Origin: Polynucleobacter acidiphobus
GTDB taxonomy: Bacteria; Pseudomonadota; Gammaproteobacteria; Burkholderiales; Burkholderiaceae
Length of the DNA stretch: 64,000 bases
Assembly (NCBI RefSeq): GCF_003065385.1
Contig: NZ_CP023277.1
Span: 1,018,829-1,082,828, forward strand
Direction of reading: 5' to 3'
Shown: positions 52,449 to 59,807 of the stretch, piece after piece
How positions within the stretch are numbered: position 1 is the first letter of the stretch
How the letters are laid out: the number at the start of each line of letters is the position of its first letter
Notes under the pieces: model-generated
Told to the model about the DNA's origin: nothing
Seen by the model: only the letters and a program-made list of their open reading frames with translations
Database searches by the model: none
Made by a program: the position numbers and the translations under genes

Positions 52449-52989
52449 ATATCAAAGAAGACGAGCACCTGCATTCCAGGAATACGCTGCCGACATGCTT
52501 GCCAATGCTCAGTTCCGGATGATGACCCTAGAAGAAAAGGGGTTACTAACAATTCTCAGATATGAATGCTGGGTAAACGATCGTGTTCCAGCTCAATATA
52601 GTGACCTTGGTCTATACCTGGGAGTTGATTCAGAGAAAATTTCCACGCACCTTACTGCTAAGGTCTTAACGTTTTTTAAAGCAGAAAATGAATTTTTAGT
52701 ATGTCCTGAATTAGATTCCTATCGGGCTAAATTAATGGAAAGAACTAAAAAGCTTGCTGAAGCAGGATCTGCAGGTGGAAAGAAAACACAAAAAATAAAG
52801 GCAAATCAAGCCTGCCCTGAAGCCTCGCTTAAGCCTGTGAGTAGAGACGAAATAAATAAAGATGAAAAAAAATTAAACGATATTAAGCCTTTAAATGAAG
52901 GTGTTACTAATCAATTATCAGATCCATGGATTGATGAATATAATGCCACTCCCCATGCAACAAACCTTTATATAAATACAACACGATGA
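52441..52989 (+). CDS. DUF1376-like phage replication/YdaU-type protein
   Basis: 182 residues. The first half (about 8-90) fits the DUF1376/YdaU winged-helix domain found beside phage replication genes: PAFQEYAADMLANAQFRMMTL, then EKGLLTILRYECWV and a glycol-type HTH with a Leu/Tyr-rich strand. The second half is Lys/Asn/Glu-rich and looks disordered. Probably binds DNA during element replication; this is by analogy with phage loci. Overlaps the preceding gene. Confidence 0.6.
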   Translation: MSEYQRRRAPAFQEYAADMLANAQFRMMTLEEKGLLTILRYECWVNDRVPAQYSDLGLYLGVDSEKISTHLTAKVLTFFKAENEFLVCPELDSYRAKLMERTKKLAEAGSAGGKKTQKIKANQACPEASLKPVSRDEINKDEKKLNDIKPLNEGVTNQLSDPWIDEYNATPHATNLYINTTR

Positions 52990-53082
52990 AATTGAAATAA
53001 AACTTAAAAATTCGATGGTTGATATAAAGCAGGTTCCAAAGCAAATTTTCCACACACAACATTTTGAAAACAGGGGTATTCA

Positions 53083-53508
53083 ATGAATTTAAACTTATCA
53101 AATAAACCAAAAATTGTGAGGCCTATACCGTTAGCTAATTGGATTGCCGATCCAAACACATGGGATAAATATACTTTTATCAACGAAGTTTCTGAATTCA
53201 TGTGGGAGGCATATGAAAATACAACAGAACAAGATCAACATGCCCTGGCAATGCTTGCCGAAGTTCTAGAAACATTTGTAATGTGCTGCAAAGATATTGG
53301 AAAGAATGGTTTGGTTGTAACGCACCATAATGGCGTGACTGGTAAAAATCATCACGTTGAAATTAGGGATAAGACAATATCTAGAGCAGTATTACTAATG
53401 AACGAATTGGGATTAACGCCCAAAGGCAGATTTCCAATGAAACCAAGTCCCTCGCCGCAATTTCAGAGATTTATACAGGGACCTAAAGGGCAAGGCTTAA
53501 AGGCATAG
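53083..53508 (+). CDS. P27-type phage terminase small subunit-like protein
   Basis: 141 residues. An N-terminal helical part (WDKYTFINEVSEFMWEAYE), a middle AMLAEVLETFVMCCKDIG, and the family-typical end of the DNA-binding region: NHHVEIRDKTISRAVLLMNELGLTPKGRF (about 92-120, in part). GLTP-x-x-R with an upstream conserved R/K pattern is characteristic of P27 TerS. A GGGG lies 9 nt before the ATG. No large subunit follows. Family assignment is from pattern recognition, not a search. Confidence 0.62.
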   Translation: MNLNLSNKPKIVRPIPLANWIADPNTWDKYTFINEVSEFMWEAYENTTEQDQHALAMLAEVLETFVMCCKDIGKNGLVVTHHNGVTGKNHHVEIRDKTISRAVLLMNELGLTPKGRFPMKPSPSPQFQRFIQGPKGQGLKA

Positions 53509-53528
53509 ATTTCTGGACTTTAATTTAA

Positions 53529-53846
53529 TTAATTTTTATAGATCTCGCATAGGCTACTCACGATCTTGATGGCGTTTTCGTCTGCGATCCGGTAGATCAT
53601 CTTGGTACCATCGCGACGTTTATCAATTATTCCGAGTTCTCGTAACGTCGCCAATTGCTGGGATACTAAGGTTTGGCGAACGCCCACGATCTGAATTAAT
53701 TCACTTACAGTACGTGGCTGTGTGCACAGCTCACAAACCATTCTTAGACGCAGTGGTGTTGACAATGCCTTAAGCACTGCCGCGATCTCTTCCACCAACT
53801 CATCGGTGATGGTATTTTCAACTTCAAGAACTGCTGACTTTGGCAC
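53529..53846 (-). CDS. ArsR-family transcriptional regulator
   Basis: 105 residues: winged helix-turn-helix with LSTPLRLRMVCELCTQPRTVSELIQIVGVRQTLVSQQLATLRELGI (positions about 27-72, in part) and wing RRDGTKMIYRI. The two Cys of the ELCTQ area differ from the classical ELCVCDL metal motif, so the signal (metal or redox) is unclear. It is 2 bp after the 60-residue gene on the same strand, and the two probably share a transcript. Confidence 0.85.
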   Translation of the reverse strand: MPKSAVLEVENTITDELVEEIAAVLKALSTPLRLRMVCELCTQPRTVSELIQIVGVRQTLVSQQLATLRELGIIDKRRDGTKMIYRIADENAIKIVSSLCEIYKN

Positions 53847-53848
53847 GA

Positions 53849-54031
53849 TTAATCCTCTAACTCAAAATAAGTATGTTCTTTACGGTATTGGCAATTGGCA
53901 TCGTGGTTACTAACCTTGCCATTAATGTCCGTCGTGAGTCGTTTGCAATACTGGCAACGGTACTCATAGAGTTTGCCATCTACTTTTTCTTGTGGATAGT
54001 CGATATAGAGCGTTTCTGGATAAAAACTCAT
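53849..54031 (-). CDS. Small putative zinc-binding protein, 60 residues
   Basis: 60 residues rich in Tyr, Cys and His, with CQYCKRL then NHDANCQY (Cys27, Cys30, His43, Cys47 region), a pattern able to bind one zinc ion. A strong AAGGAG lies 7 nt before the ATG, so it is probably a real gene. Unknown family; it precedes the ArsR regulator. Confidence 0.62.
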   Translation of the reverse strand: MSFYPETLYIDYPQEKVDGKLYEYRCQYCKRLTTDINGKVSNHDANCQYRKEHTYFELED

Positions 54032-54046
54032 AATCTTCTCCTTCTA

Positions 54047-54052
54047 TACAAT
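54047..54052 (+). promoter_or_regulatory. Candidate -10 box for cbiX
   Basis: TACAAT ends 7 nt before the preferred ATG at 54060, so transcription would begin at about that codon. It overlaps the ribosome binding site of the divergent 60-residue gene. No -35 hexamer recognised. Confidence 0.35.
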
Positions 54053-54059
54053 GGAATTT

Positions 54060-54425
54060 ATGAAAGCAGTTATCTTCTTTGGCCATGGGGCGCGCGATGT
54101 GCGCTGGCGTGAACCATTTGATCGGTTAGTCAGTATGTGGCAAAGCCAATACCCTGAGGTAATGGTGGAGCTGGCTTTTTTAGAGATGATGCAACCCAAT
54201 TTATCCACGGCCATTCTCTCCTTAGGACGCCAAGGGGCCAAAGAGATTGAGATCATCCCAGTCTTTTTCGGGCAAGGCGGTCACTTGCGTGAAGACTTTC
54301 CGAAATTGCTGAGCGAGGCGCAAGAACGGTTTCCGCATATTCAGTTACGCGCTGCGTCTGCGGTCGGTGAGGATGAGTCGGTCTTGCGCGCCATTATTGA
54401 TTTCACGGCCCGCACGCTTCGCTAG
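54060..54425 (+). CDS. cbiX: Sirohydrochlorin ferrochelatase/cobaltochelatase CbiX (SirB type)
   Basis: 121 residues, the single-domain CbiX length. Starts KAVIFFGHGARD with the metal-binding His (His8) and has FFGQGGHLREDFP with the second His (about 71). Inserts iron (or cobalt) into sirohydrochlorin, the step after CobA. The ATG at 54060 gives the conserved N-terminus; an ATG three codons earlier (54051) is possible. Its last 81 bp overlap the end of cobA on the other strand. Confidence 0.87.
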   Translation: MKAVIFFGHGARDVRWREPFDRLVSMWQSQYPEVMVELAFLEMMQPNLSTAILSLGRQGAKEIEIIPVFFGQGGHLREDFPKLLSEAQERFPHIQLRAASAVGEDESVLRAIIDFTARTLR

Positions 54426-55178
54426 CGCATCCCCAATTAATACCAGCAAGGGCTGATCACTTGTCTGCCAATCATTGCGATTGCTCTCAGTGAAATTAGT
54501 TTGATTGGCTAACTCGTTCAAGGTCATCGACCAGGTGCGCTCCCTTGATGTACTGATCGATTCCAATAAATGAACTGGGGTTGATCCCTTGCGACCCGAA
54601 TTAATCAGATTTTGTGCAATTTCTACCGCATGGGCTCTTGCCATGTAATACACCAAGGTGTCGGCGCTTGGTTGAGCCAATGGCGCTTCCTGAGCCTCAT
54701 CATCCTTAGCCTTAGCATGCGTGACAAAGGCAATGCTGCGAGCGACGCCTCGCAAAGTCAGCGAATGACCAAGCCTTGCAGCCCCTGCTTGAGCGGCGGT
54801 GATGCCAGGAACAATTTCATAGGCAATCCCTGCGTCTTCCAGTGCAGCCAACTCCTCATCGGCTCGACCAAATAACATGGGATCGCCACCCTTGAGACGA
54901 ACCACCGTAGTATGTTGATGGGCAGCATCAACCAAGCGCTTATTAATAAAACGCTGGGAGGTTGATAATTTGCCACAGCGCTTGCCAACCGCAATGCGCT
55001 TAGCCTGAGGGCAAAACGCTAGCAGTTCGGGTTCAACCAGCGCGTCGTGCAACACCACATCAGCTTGAGCTAATAGCTTTGCACCCCGAATCGTAATTAG
55101 ATCTGCAGCACCCGGTCCCGCTCCAATTAGATACACTTTACCCATCGGTCTCATGCTCGGATTCATGATCAAACTCAT
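54345..55178 (-). CDS. cobA: Uroporphyrinogen-III C-methyltransferase
   Basis: Methylates uroporphyrinogen III twice to precorrin-2, toward sirohaem. 277 residues with VYLIGAGPGAADLITIRGAKLLAQADVVLHD (about 14-44, in part), KRCGK, RLKGGDPMLFGR, and PGITAAQAG. The C-terminal 27 residues are encoded antisense to cbiX. The ATG overlaps the DUF934 stop as ATGA. This is a single-function enzyme, not the CysG fusion, so precorrin-2 oxidation must be done elsewhere. Confidence 0.93.
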   Translation of the reverse strand: MSLIMNPSMRPMGKVYLIGAGPGAADLITIRGAKLLAQADVVLHDALVEPELLAFCPQAKRIAVGKRCGKLSTSQRFINKRLVDAAHQHTTVVRLKGGDPMLFGRADEELAALEDAGIAYEIVPGITAAQAGAARLGHSLTLRGVARSIAFVTHAKAKDDEAQEAPLAQPSADTLVYYMARAHAVEIAQNLINSGRKGSTPVHLLESISTSRERTWSMTLNELANQTNFTESNRNDWQTSDQPLLVLIGDALAKRAGREINNGAQDRLILTDRRRSA

Positions 55179-55726
55179 GCTGTAAGCACCTCGGCTTGAT
55201 GAATTGGGTTTAGGGTACGGGGATAACGCCAGCTGTCTTGCATCCGCACACTAAATTGCTCAAATTTGCACAGTCCAAGTTCGTGATCTTGATCGGCTCG
55301 CAACACAAAGTGATCAAAGCCTACGCGTGCTAATTGATCCAGCTGATCGATCAACACATCGCCAATTGCCCATACGGGACCAGTCCATGCCAATCGCTCA
55401 CGCAGGAGCGCAGCGGTGCTATACCCTCGCCCATCTCTAAAGATCGGGAAATGCACCGCCACCATGGGCCAAAGTTTTTGCCCTGCATGGATTAATTGCT
55501 TGTGATCGATGACATCATCAGTCGCTGCAAACCACACACCAATCTCACCCGCTAGCGCTCGCTCGAGTAATAGGTGATTGTCTCGATGCGTAAGCCAGTA
55601 CTGAAACGGGATGATGTACTTACCCACTGGAACATGATCATCATCCGCTTTTGGATACCAAATCTGCCAATCCGTTTGAGTGAGGGTTGGGTTCTGCGTG
55701 CGTAGAAAACGAATTAATCCACTCAT
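55175..55726 (-). CDS. DUF934 protein of the sulfite reductase operon
   Basis: 183 residues, soluble, matching the DUF934 family that accompanies cysI/cysH genes in betaproteobacteria. Visible: RLAWTGPVWAIGDVLIDQLDQLARVGFDHFVLR and a conserved W-x-P start. Its molecular role is not known; it may assist sulfite or APS reduction. It is linked by 4-nt overlaps to cysI upstream and cobA downstream. Confidence 0.85.
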   Translation of the reverse strand: MSGLIRFLRTQNPTLTQTDWQIWYPKADDDHVPVGKYIIPFQYWLTHRDNHLLLERALAGEIGVWFAATDDVIDHKQLIHAGQKLWPMVAVHFPIFRDGRGYSTAALLRERLAWTGPVWAIGDVLIDQLDQLARVGFDHFVLRADQDHELGLCKFEQFSVRMQDSWRYPRTLNPIHQAEVLTA

Positions 55727-57414
55727 ACGACGCCCTCTTTCTCTTTGGCATCATCGGCGTAGGCTGCCTGCTTAAATGGCTCAAGACCCAAGCGCCATAC
55801 GGTTTGGATAAAGCGCTCGCCATCGTAACGCTCGTTGACATAGGTCTTGATGAGTCGGTCAATCACCGCAGGGATCTCATCTGCTAAGAAAGCGCGACCG
55901 ATGACCTTACCAATCGCTGCCTCATGACCTTGCGCGCCACCCAAGGTAACCTGAAACCACTCCTCGCCATCCTTATCAACCCCTAAGATGCCGATATTGC
56001 CCACATGATGATGCCCACAGGAGTTAATGCACCCTGAGATGTTGATAGAAACATCGCCCACGTCGTGCAAGTAATCGAGATGATCAAAACGCTCTTGAAT
56101 CGCTTTAGCAATCGGGATGGATTTTGCATTGGCGAGCGAGCAAAAGTCGCCGCCCGGGCATGCAATGATGTCAGTGAGTAAACCAATGTTGCTCAGCGCC
56201 AGTCCCAGTCGTTTAGCCTCTTGCCACAAGGCAACTAATTGAGTCGATTCCACATCGGCCAATACCAAATTTTGCTCATGGGTTACCCGCAGTTCGCCAA
56301 AGCTATACCGATCGGCTAGCTCGGCAATGGCATTCATCTGCTCAGCCGTAGCATCGCCCGGGGCCTGGGTTCGATGGGGTTTTAAGGAGAGCACTACGCT
56401 GCTGTACCCAGCTACCTGATGCTCACGTACATTGCGCTCGAACCAGCGCATAAAGCCAACACGCTCATTCGGTTGAAGTGCTTGAATGAATTGTTCTTGG
56501 AATAGGGCTGGTAGTTTTTTATAAGGCGGCTTGGTAAAGTGCTGCGCTACCCGCTGCCAATCGACATCAGTCCATGGTGCATAAGTGATTTTCGTATGCG
56601 TCCACTCCTCCTCCACTTGCTTAGCAAAATCATCGACTCCAAGAGCTTTAACCAAGATCTTGATACGGGCTTTGTAAATGTTATCCCGCCGACCGTGGCG
56701 GTTGTAAACCCGCAAGAGTGCTGTGAGATAAGCGGGCAGGTCTTGCCATGGCATATCTGTTTTAATCAGTTCAGCTAACATAGGGGTGCGACCCATTCCT
56801 CCACCCGCGTAGATATTGGCTAGCAATACATCCTGATCACCTCGTTTGAGCTCAATTCCCACGTCATGGCATAACAAAACCGTGCGATCTTCTGCGGCGC
56901 TATTGACCGCAATCTTGAACTTGCGAGGCAAGAAGGCAAACTCTGGGTGTAGCGTCGACCATTGGCGCAAGAGCTCGCAAATCGGTCTTGGATCAATATA
57001 TTCATCAGCTGCTACACCCGCAAATGGATCGCTCGTGATATTACGAATACAATTACCGGAGGTTTGGATTGCGTGCATTTGCACTGCAGCCAACTCTTCA
57101 AGGATAAGTGGCGCCTCTTCTAAATCAATCCAATTGAATTGAATGTTCTGGCGGGTTGTGAAATGGCCATATCCGCGGTCGTAATACTTGGCAATCTTGG
57201 CTAGGGTTCGCAGTTGCGCAGAGCTCAACATGCCATAGGGAATCGCCACTCGCAGCATATAGGCGTGACGCTGTAGATATAAGCCATTTTGAAGTCGCAA
57301 TGGCTTGAACTCATCTTCGGAAATCTGGTGCTTTAAGCGACGTACGACCTGTTCCGCAAATTGAGCGCTGCGTTCTTGAACTAGGGATTGGTCGATTTCG
57401 TCATATCGGTACAT
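55723..57414 (-). CDS. cysI: Assimilatory sulfite/nitrite reductase, sirohaem subunit (CysI-like)
   Basis: Reduces sulfite to sulfide using sirohaem and a [4Fe-4S] cluster. 563 residues: ferrite-like repeats and the cluster motif CPGGDFC (about 433-439) and INISGCINSCGHHHVG (about 467-482), giving CX5C and CX3C. It heads cysI-DUF934-cobA, an operon that makes both the enzyme and part of its cofactor. The 268-bp upstream region is AT-rich and unusual; see the small ORF and hairpin there. A nitrite reductase cannot be fully excluded from sequence alone. Confidence 0.88.
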   Translation of the reverse strand: MYRYDEIDQSLVQERSAQFAEQVVRRLKHQISEDEFKPLRLQNGLYLQRHAYMLRVAIPYGMLSSAQLRTLAKIAKYYDRGYGHFTTRQNIQFNWIDLEEAPLILEELAAVQMHAIQTSGNCIRNITSDPFAGVAADEYIDPRPICELLRQWSTLHPEFAFLPRKFKIAVNSAAEDRTVLLCHDVGIELKRGDQDVLLANIYAGGGMGRTPMLAELIKTDMPWQDLPAYLTALLRVYNRHGRRDNIYKARIKILVKALGVDDFAKQVEEEWTHTKITYAPWTDVDWQRVAQHFTKPPYKKLPALFQEQFIQALQPNERVGFMRWFERNVREHQVAGYSSVVLSLKPHRTQAPGDATAEQMNAIAELADRYSFGELRVTHEQNLVLADVESTQLVALWQEAKRLGLALSNIGLLTDIIACPGGDFCSLANAKSIPIAKAIQERFDHLDYLHDVGDVSINISGCINSCGHHHVGNIGILGVDKDGEEWFQVTLGGAQGHEAAIGKVIGRAFLADEIPAVIDRLIKTYVNERYDGERFIQTVWRLGLEPFKQAAYADDAKEKEGVV

Positions 57415-57473
57415 CCTGAGGATTGTGACGAATTAAATACATTTCTCAAAATAATATAAAGGGATTTATATAT

Positions 57474-57605
57474 ATGAATCTGGATATATTAGATAGTTGG
57501 AATATTCGAGAAATCAAAAATATGTTTAAGGTCGCCCCCTTACGTAAATGGGATATTTCAAGACAACTAAGTCACAGCGACCACTCAACTAATCGCCTCA
57601 GATAA
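57474..57605 (+). CDS. Candidate 43-residue ORF, divergent from cysI
   Basis: ATG at 57474 with AAGGGA 9 nt upstream. The 43 residues are polar and Arg/Ser/Asp-rich with WNIREIKNMFKVAPLRKWDIS; no Cys, no membrane helix, no known family. Could be a tiny protein, a leader or chance. The coding sequence is intact but evidence is limited. Confidence 0.25.
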   Translation: MNLDILDSWNIREIKNMFKVAPLRKWDISRQLSHSDHSTNRLR

Positions 57606-57638
57606 AAACGTAGTTGATTTGCTAACACTTTAAAGTGG

Positions 57639-57670
57639 TTTGGTCCATGCTGCTGGGAACATGGACCAAA
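57639..57670. other. Perfect 11-bp-stem hairpin upstream of cysI / downstream of DoxX gene
   Basis: TTTGGTCCATG (57639-57649) and CATGGACCAAA (57660-57670) enclose a 10-nt loop. It sits 13 bp beyond the DoxX stop. There is no T run on either strand, so termination would have to be Rho-assisted; an mRNA-stabilising 3' hairpin is another option. Confidence 0.6.
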
Positions 57671-57682
57671 ATCACTATGTTC

Positions 57683-58123
57683 TTAGGCCTGTACTGCGGG
57701 TCTGCCTGATGAACGATCTTTCCGAACTCGTCCGTCGATGCTCAATGAGCCAGCGCCGGCTGAAGCCAATACTAAGAGACCGCCCACCACTGCAATGTTC
57801 TTAAAAAACAAGAGCTGTTGGATAAAGACCGCATCGGCAGGAACCGCCCAATACGCATGACCTGCGATACTAGCTAAAAGCGTAAAAATTGCCAAGCAAA
57901 TGGCTACTAGACGCGTTTGATACCCGATCAGGATGGCAATCCCGCCAAGTACCTCAATCGCGATTACAAGCCAAACCAAAACGGCCACCATGGGTAAGCC
58001 TAACGAACTAAAGTAACCACTGGTTCCTTCAAACGCTGCCAGTTTATTGAGTCCAGCCGGCAAAAATAAGGCCGCAATCGCGATACGTCCTAATAGGTTC
58101 ACACCATTTTCAAATGCATTCAT
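57683..58123 (-). CDS. DoxX-family membrane protein
   Basis: 146 residues with four predicted membrane helices and the family start LLGRIAIAALFLPAGLNKLAAFEG (about 9-32, in part). DoxX proteins are linked to redox stress and quinone-related chemistry. It is the last gene of the MarR operon, 29 bp after the dioxygenase-like gene, and is followed by the perfect hairpin at 57639-57670. Confidence 0.88.
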   Translation of the reverse strand: MNAFENGVNLLGRIAIAALFLPAGLNKLAAFEGTSGYFSSLGLPMVAVLVWLVIAIEVLGGIAILIGYQTRLVAICLAIFTLLASIAGHAYWAVPADAVFIQQLLFFKNIAVVGGLLVLASAGAGSLSIDGRVRKDRSSGRPAVQA

Positions 58124-58152
58124 TTCAGTTCCTTTGTAAAAGTTAAAGTTGG

Positions 58153-58962
58153 TTAGTTAAAAGCAAAAGCAGATATGGTGGTTTCCAGGACACGGTCTGT
58201 GAAAACTTGTTTACCCATGCCGTTGGATGCCGCGCCTGCTACAACCATAAGTGGCAATAAATGCTCCTCTTCCCCCAAGGGATGGGATGGCCTTGCCGAG
58301 GGAGCGCTCGCCCAATTGGCCAGCCGTTCATTTCGAATAATAGGATCTGATTCGACGGTTTGGGTTAACCAGTCATCAAAGGCATCTGAAATTGGGCCAA
58401 ACTGGGGTTTACCATAGCCCCGCATATTGTGAAAGCTCATACCGCTTCCAATTATCAAGATCCCTTCATCGCGCAGGGAAGCCAGAGCCTGACCTATCTC
58501 GAGATGGGTTTGTGCATCTAGGTTACTATTGAGTGACAGCTGCACGACTGGGATGTCAGCATTTGGAAACATGAGTAGCATGGGGATAAACATGCCATGA
58601 TCAAACCCTCGACTTGGATGAATGGATGCTGGCACACCGGCATCATTTAGGCGTTGCACGATGGCCTTAGCCAATAATGGCTCACCCTTTGCAGGGTATT
58701 GAAGCGCATAGGTGTGTTCTGGAAAGCCATAGTAGTCATAAATGAGCTCTGGATTTGGGCTACCGGTCACACTCACGTTGGATTCCAACCAATGGGCGGA
58801 CACCATCACAATCGCTTTAGGCGCTGCAGGCAAAGTCTTCGCTAAACCCTTAAGAAAATCTGCGGTTCGATCCCATGCATGAGTTGGACTCCATTCCATA
58901 AAAAAGCATGGGCCTGCTCCATGGGGAATAAACCAAGTAGGCATTCGCACTGTGATGGACAT
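58153..58962 (-). CDS. DODA-type extradiol aromatic-ring-opening dioxygenase (YgiD-like)
   Basis: 269 residues. Metal-binding positions fit the family: IPHGAGPCFF (His14), SAHWLESN (His57 region), RGFDHGMFIPMLLMFP (His near 124), and GSGMSFHNMRG (His near 180). In E. coli YgiD is a zinc/iron DOPA dioxygenase. Likely opens catechol-like rings. It lies in the MarR operon with CDGSH and DoxX proteins, suggesting aromatic or redox-stress response. Exact substrate unknown. Confidence 0.87.
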   Translation of the reverse strand: MSITVRMPTWFIPHGAGPCFFMEWSPTHAWDRTADFLKGLAKTLPAAPKAIVMVSAHWLESNVSVTGSPNPELIYDYYGFPEHTYALQYPAKGEPLLAKAIVQRLNDAGVPASIHPSRGFDHGMFIPMLLMFPNADIPVVQLSLNSNLDAQTHLEIGQALASLRDEGILIIGSGMSFHNMRGYGKPQFGPISDAFDDWLTQTVESDPIIRNERLANWASAPSARPSHPLGEEEHLLPLMVVAGAASNGMGKQVFTDRVLETTISAFAFN

Positions 58963-58976
58963 TTGCAGCGCTTTAA

Positions 58977-59213
58977 TTAGAGTTTGTTATGACTACCGTC
59001 GCAAAATGCCCCTTTGGCACTGTGTTTACAACCACAGAGGTAAACGGTCTCGGTCTTCTCGGGCGTAAATGCGATGGGCGTGAACGAAGTTGTTTTGTGG
59101 CTACCATCACAAAACGGTTGATTTTTACTCAGGCCACACGAGCACCAGTAATAAGTCTTTCCGGCAGTGACTTCGACGGCAAAGGGAGATAGTTGGGCAA
59201 TGGTTGGCTTCAT
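58977..59213 (-). CDS. Tandem CDGSH iron-sulfur protein
   Basis: 78 residues with two CDGSH motifs: CSCGLSKNQPFCDGSH and CGCKHSAKGAFCDGSH (C-x-C-x9-CDGSH in both), each able to bind one [2Fe-2S] cluster through three Cys and one His. Soluble, no signal. The ATG at 59213 is set by AAGGAG 5 nt upstream; a longer frame would overlap marR. It starts 1 bp after the marR stop. Confidence 0.9.
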   Translation of the reverse strand: MKPTIAQLSPFAVEVTAGKTYYWCSCGLSKNQPFCDGSHKTTSFTPIAFTPEKTETVYLCGCKHSAKGAFCDGSHNKL

Positions 59214-59214
59214 A

Positions 59215-59643
59215 TTAGCTCCTTGGTTCATTAAAAATAGATTTGAGTTCAATTAAAGACTCGGTAATTTCCTTTAGGCGCTTGACGGGTAGCTTCTTAA
59301 ATGCCCGCTCTAAATACGCCAAGTGCTCAGGGAAAACTTTCTCAAAGACCCTTTGGCCTTTGGCCGTTAGTTTCAATAACAAACTACGCGCATCCTCTGG
59401 ATTTTCTAGGGTCACGATGAACCCCTTAGTGATCATGCGCTCCACCACGCCGGTCAAAGAGCTCTTGGAAATCAGGGTCCTCTTCCCCAGCTGCTTATAG
59501 GACATCGGGGGCTGGTTACCTAAGGTGGCAATCACATCAAACTGAACCGGGGTGAGGCCCAATTGCCGAATATGGGCAGATGAGTATGTTTCAAAGCCTT
59601 GGTAAGCTCGAACTAGTTCTTTGATGACGGATATATTGTTCAT
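59215..59643 (-). CDS. MarR-family transcriptional regulator
   Basis: 142 residues: winged helix-turn-helix with PMSYKQLGKRTLISKSSLTGVVERMITKGFI (about 50-80, in part) and the wing DARSLLLKLT. Probably represses its own operon (marR, CDGSH, dioxygenase, DoxX) until it binds an aromatic or oxidising signal. A perfect 27-bp palindrome covers its start codon. A -10-like TATAGT lies 6 nt before the ATG, so the message may be leaderless. Confidence 0.92.
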   Translation of the reverse strand: MNNISVIKELVRAYQGFETYSSAHIRQLGLTPVQFDVIATLGNQPPMSYKQLGKRTLISKSSLTGVVERMITKGFIVTLENPEDARSLLLKLTAKGQRVFEKVFPEHLAYLERAFKKLPVKRLKEITESLIELKSIFNEPRS

Positions 59644-59668
59644 ATATGTACTATATTAGTACATATAT
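59642..59668. promoter_or_regulatory. 27-bp palindromic operator overlapping the marR start
   Basis: ATATATGTACTA (59642-59653), TAT, and TAGTACATATAT (59657-59668): perfect 12-bp arms. On the minus strand it includes the first two bases of the marR ATG and a TATAGT -10-like box. Autorepression by MarR is inferred from position and symmetry. Confidence 0.68.
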
Positions 59669-59763
59669 TGACTATTTGCAATATCCTAAAAATTTCAGTG
59701 AATATGTTCCAACATCTAGTTACCAAATAAAATGGGCTTTGAAACTCAATACGTAAAGGAAGT

Positions 59764-59807
59764 GCCCTAATAAGACTCTCTTTAGAAGTCTTTGAACAAT
59801 TTAGGGC
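59764..59807. other. Two-part stem-loop at the 3' end of the thioesterase gene
   Basis: Outer arms GCCCTAA (59764-59770) and TTAGGGC (59801-59807) and inner arms AAGACT (59772-59777) and AGTCTT (59787-59792). The outer right arm includes the stop codon of the minus-strand thioesterase gene. No T tract; probably a 3' structure or weak terminator. Confidence 0.45.

Larger units (their letters stand above)
50481..53520. mobile_element. Mini integrative element at tRNA-Asn (satellite-like or prophage remnant)
   Basis: About 3 kb between tRNA-Asn and the ArsR gene. Five same-strand genes: tyrosine integrase, coupled 203-residue unknown, 80-residue unknown, DUF1376-like replication protein, P27-type small terminase subunit. 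The last four are visibly more A/T-rich than the host genes around them. No large terminase, portal, capsid or tail genes. I could not find a repeated tRNA 3' end marking the right border, so that limit is set by the return to host-like genes. Confidence 0.65.

Noticed and set aside
52907-53201. Minus-strand frames in the mini-element
   Set aside because: They are AT-driven open frames opposite or between the plus-strand genes, with no start signals or motifs.
50461-53520. Duplicate of the tRNA-Asn 3' end marking an attR
   Set aside because: No good copy of the T arm and acceptor sequence was found before the ArsR gene, so element borders are given as approximate only.
57639-57670. Intrinsic terminator of the DoxX operon
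   Set aside because: The stem is excellent but neither strand has a T tract after it; reported as a hairpin instead.
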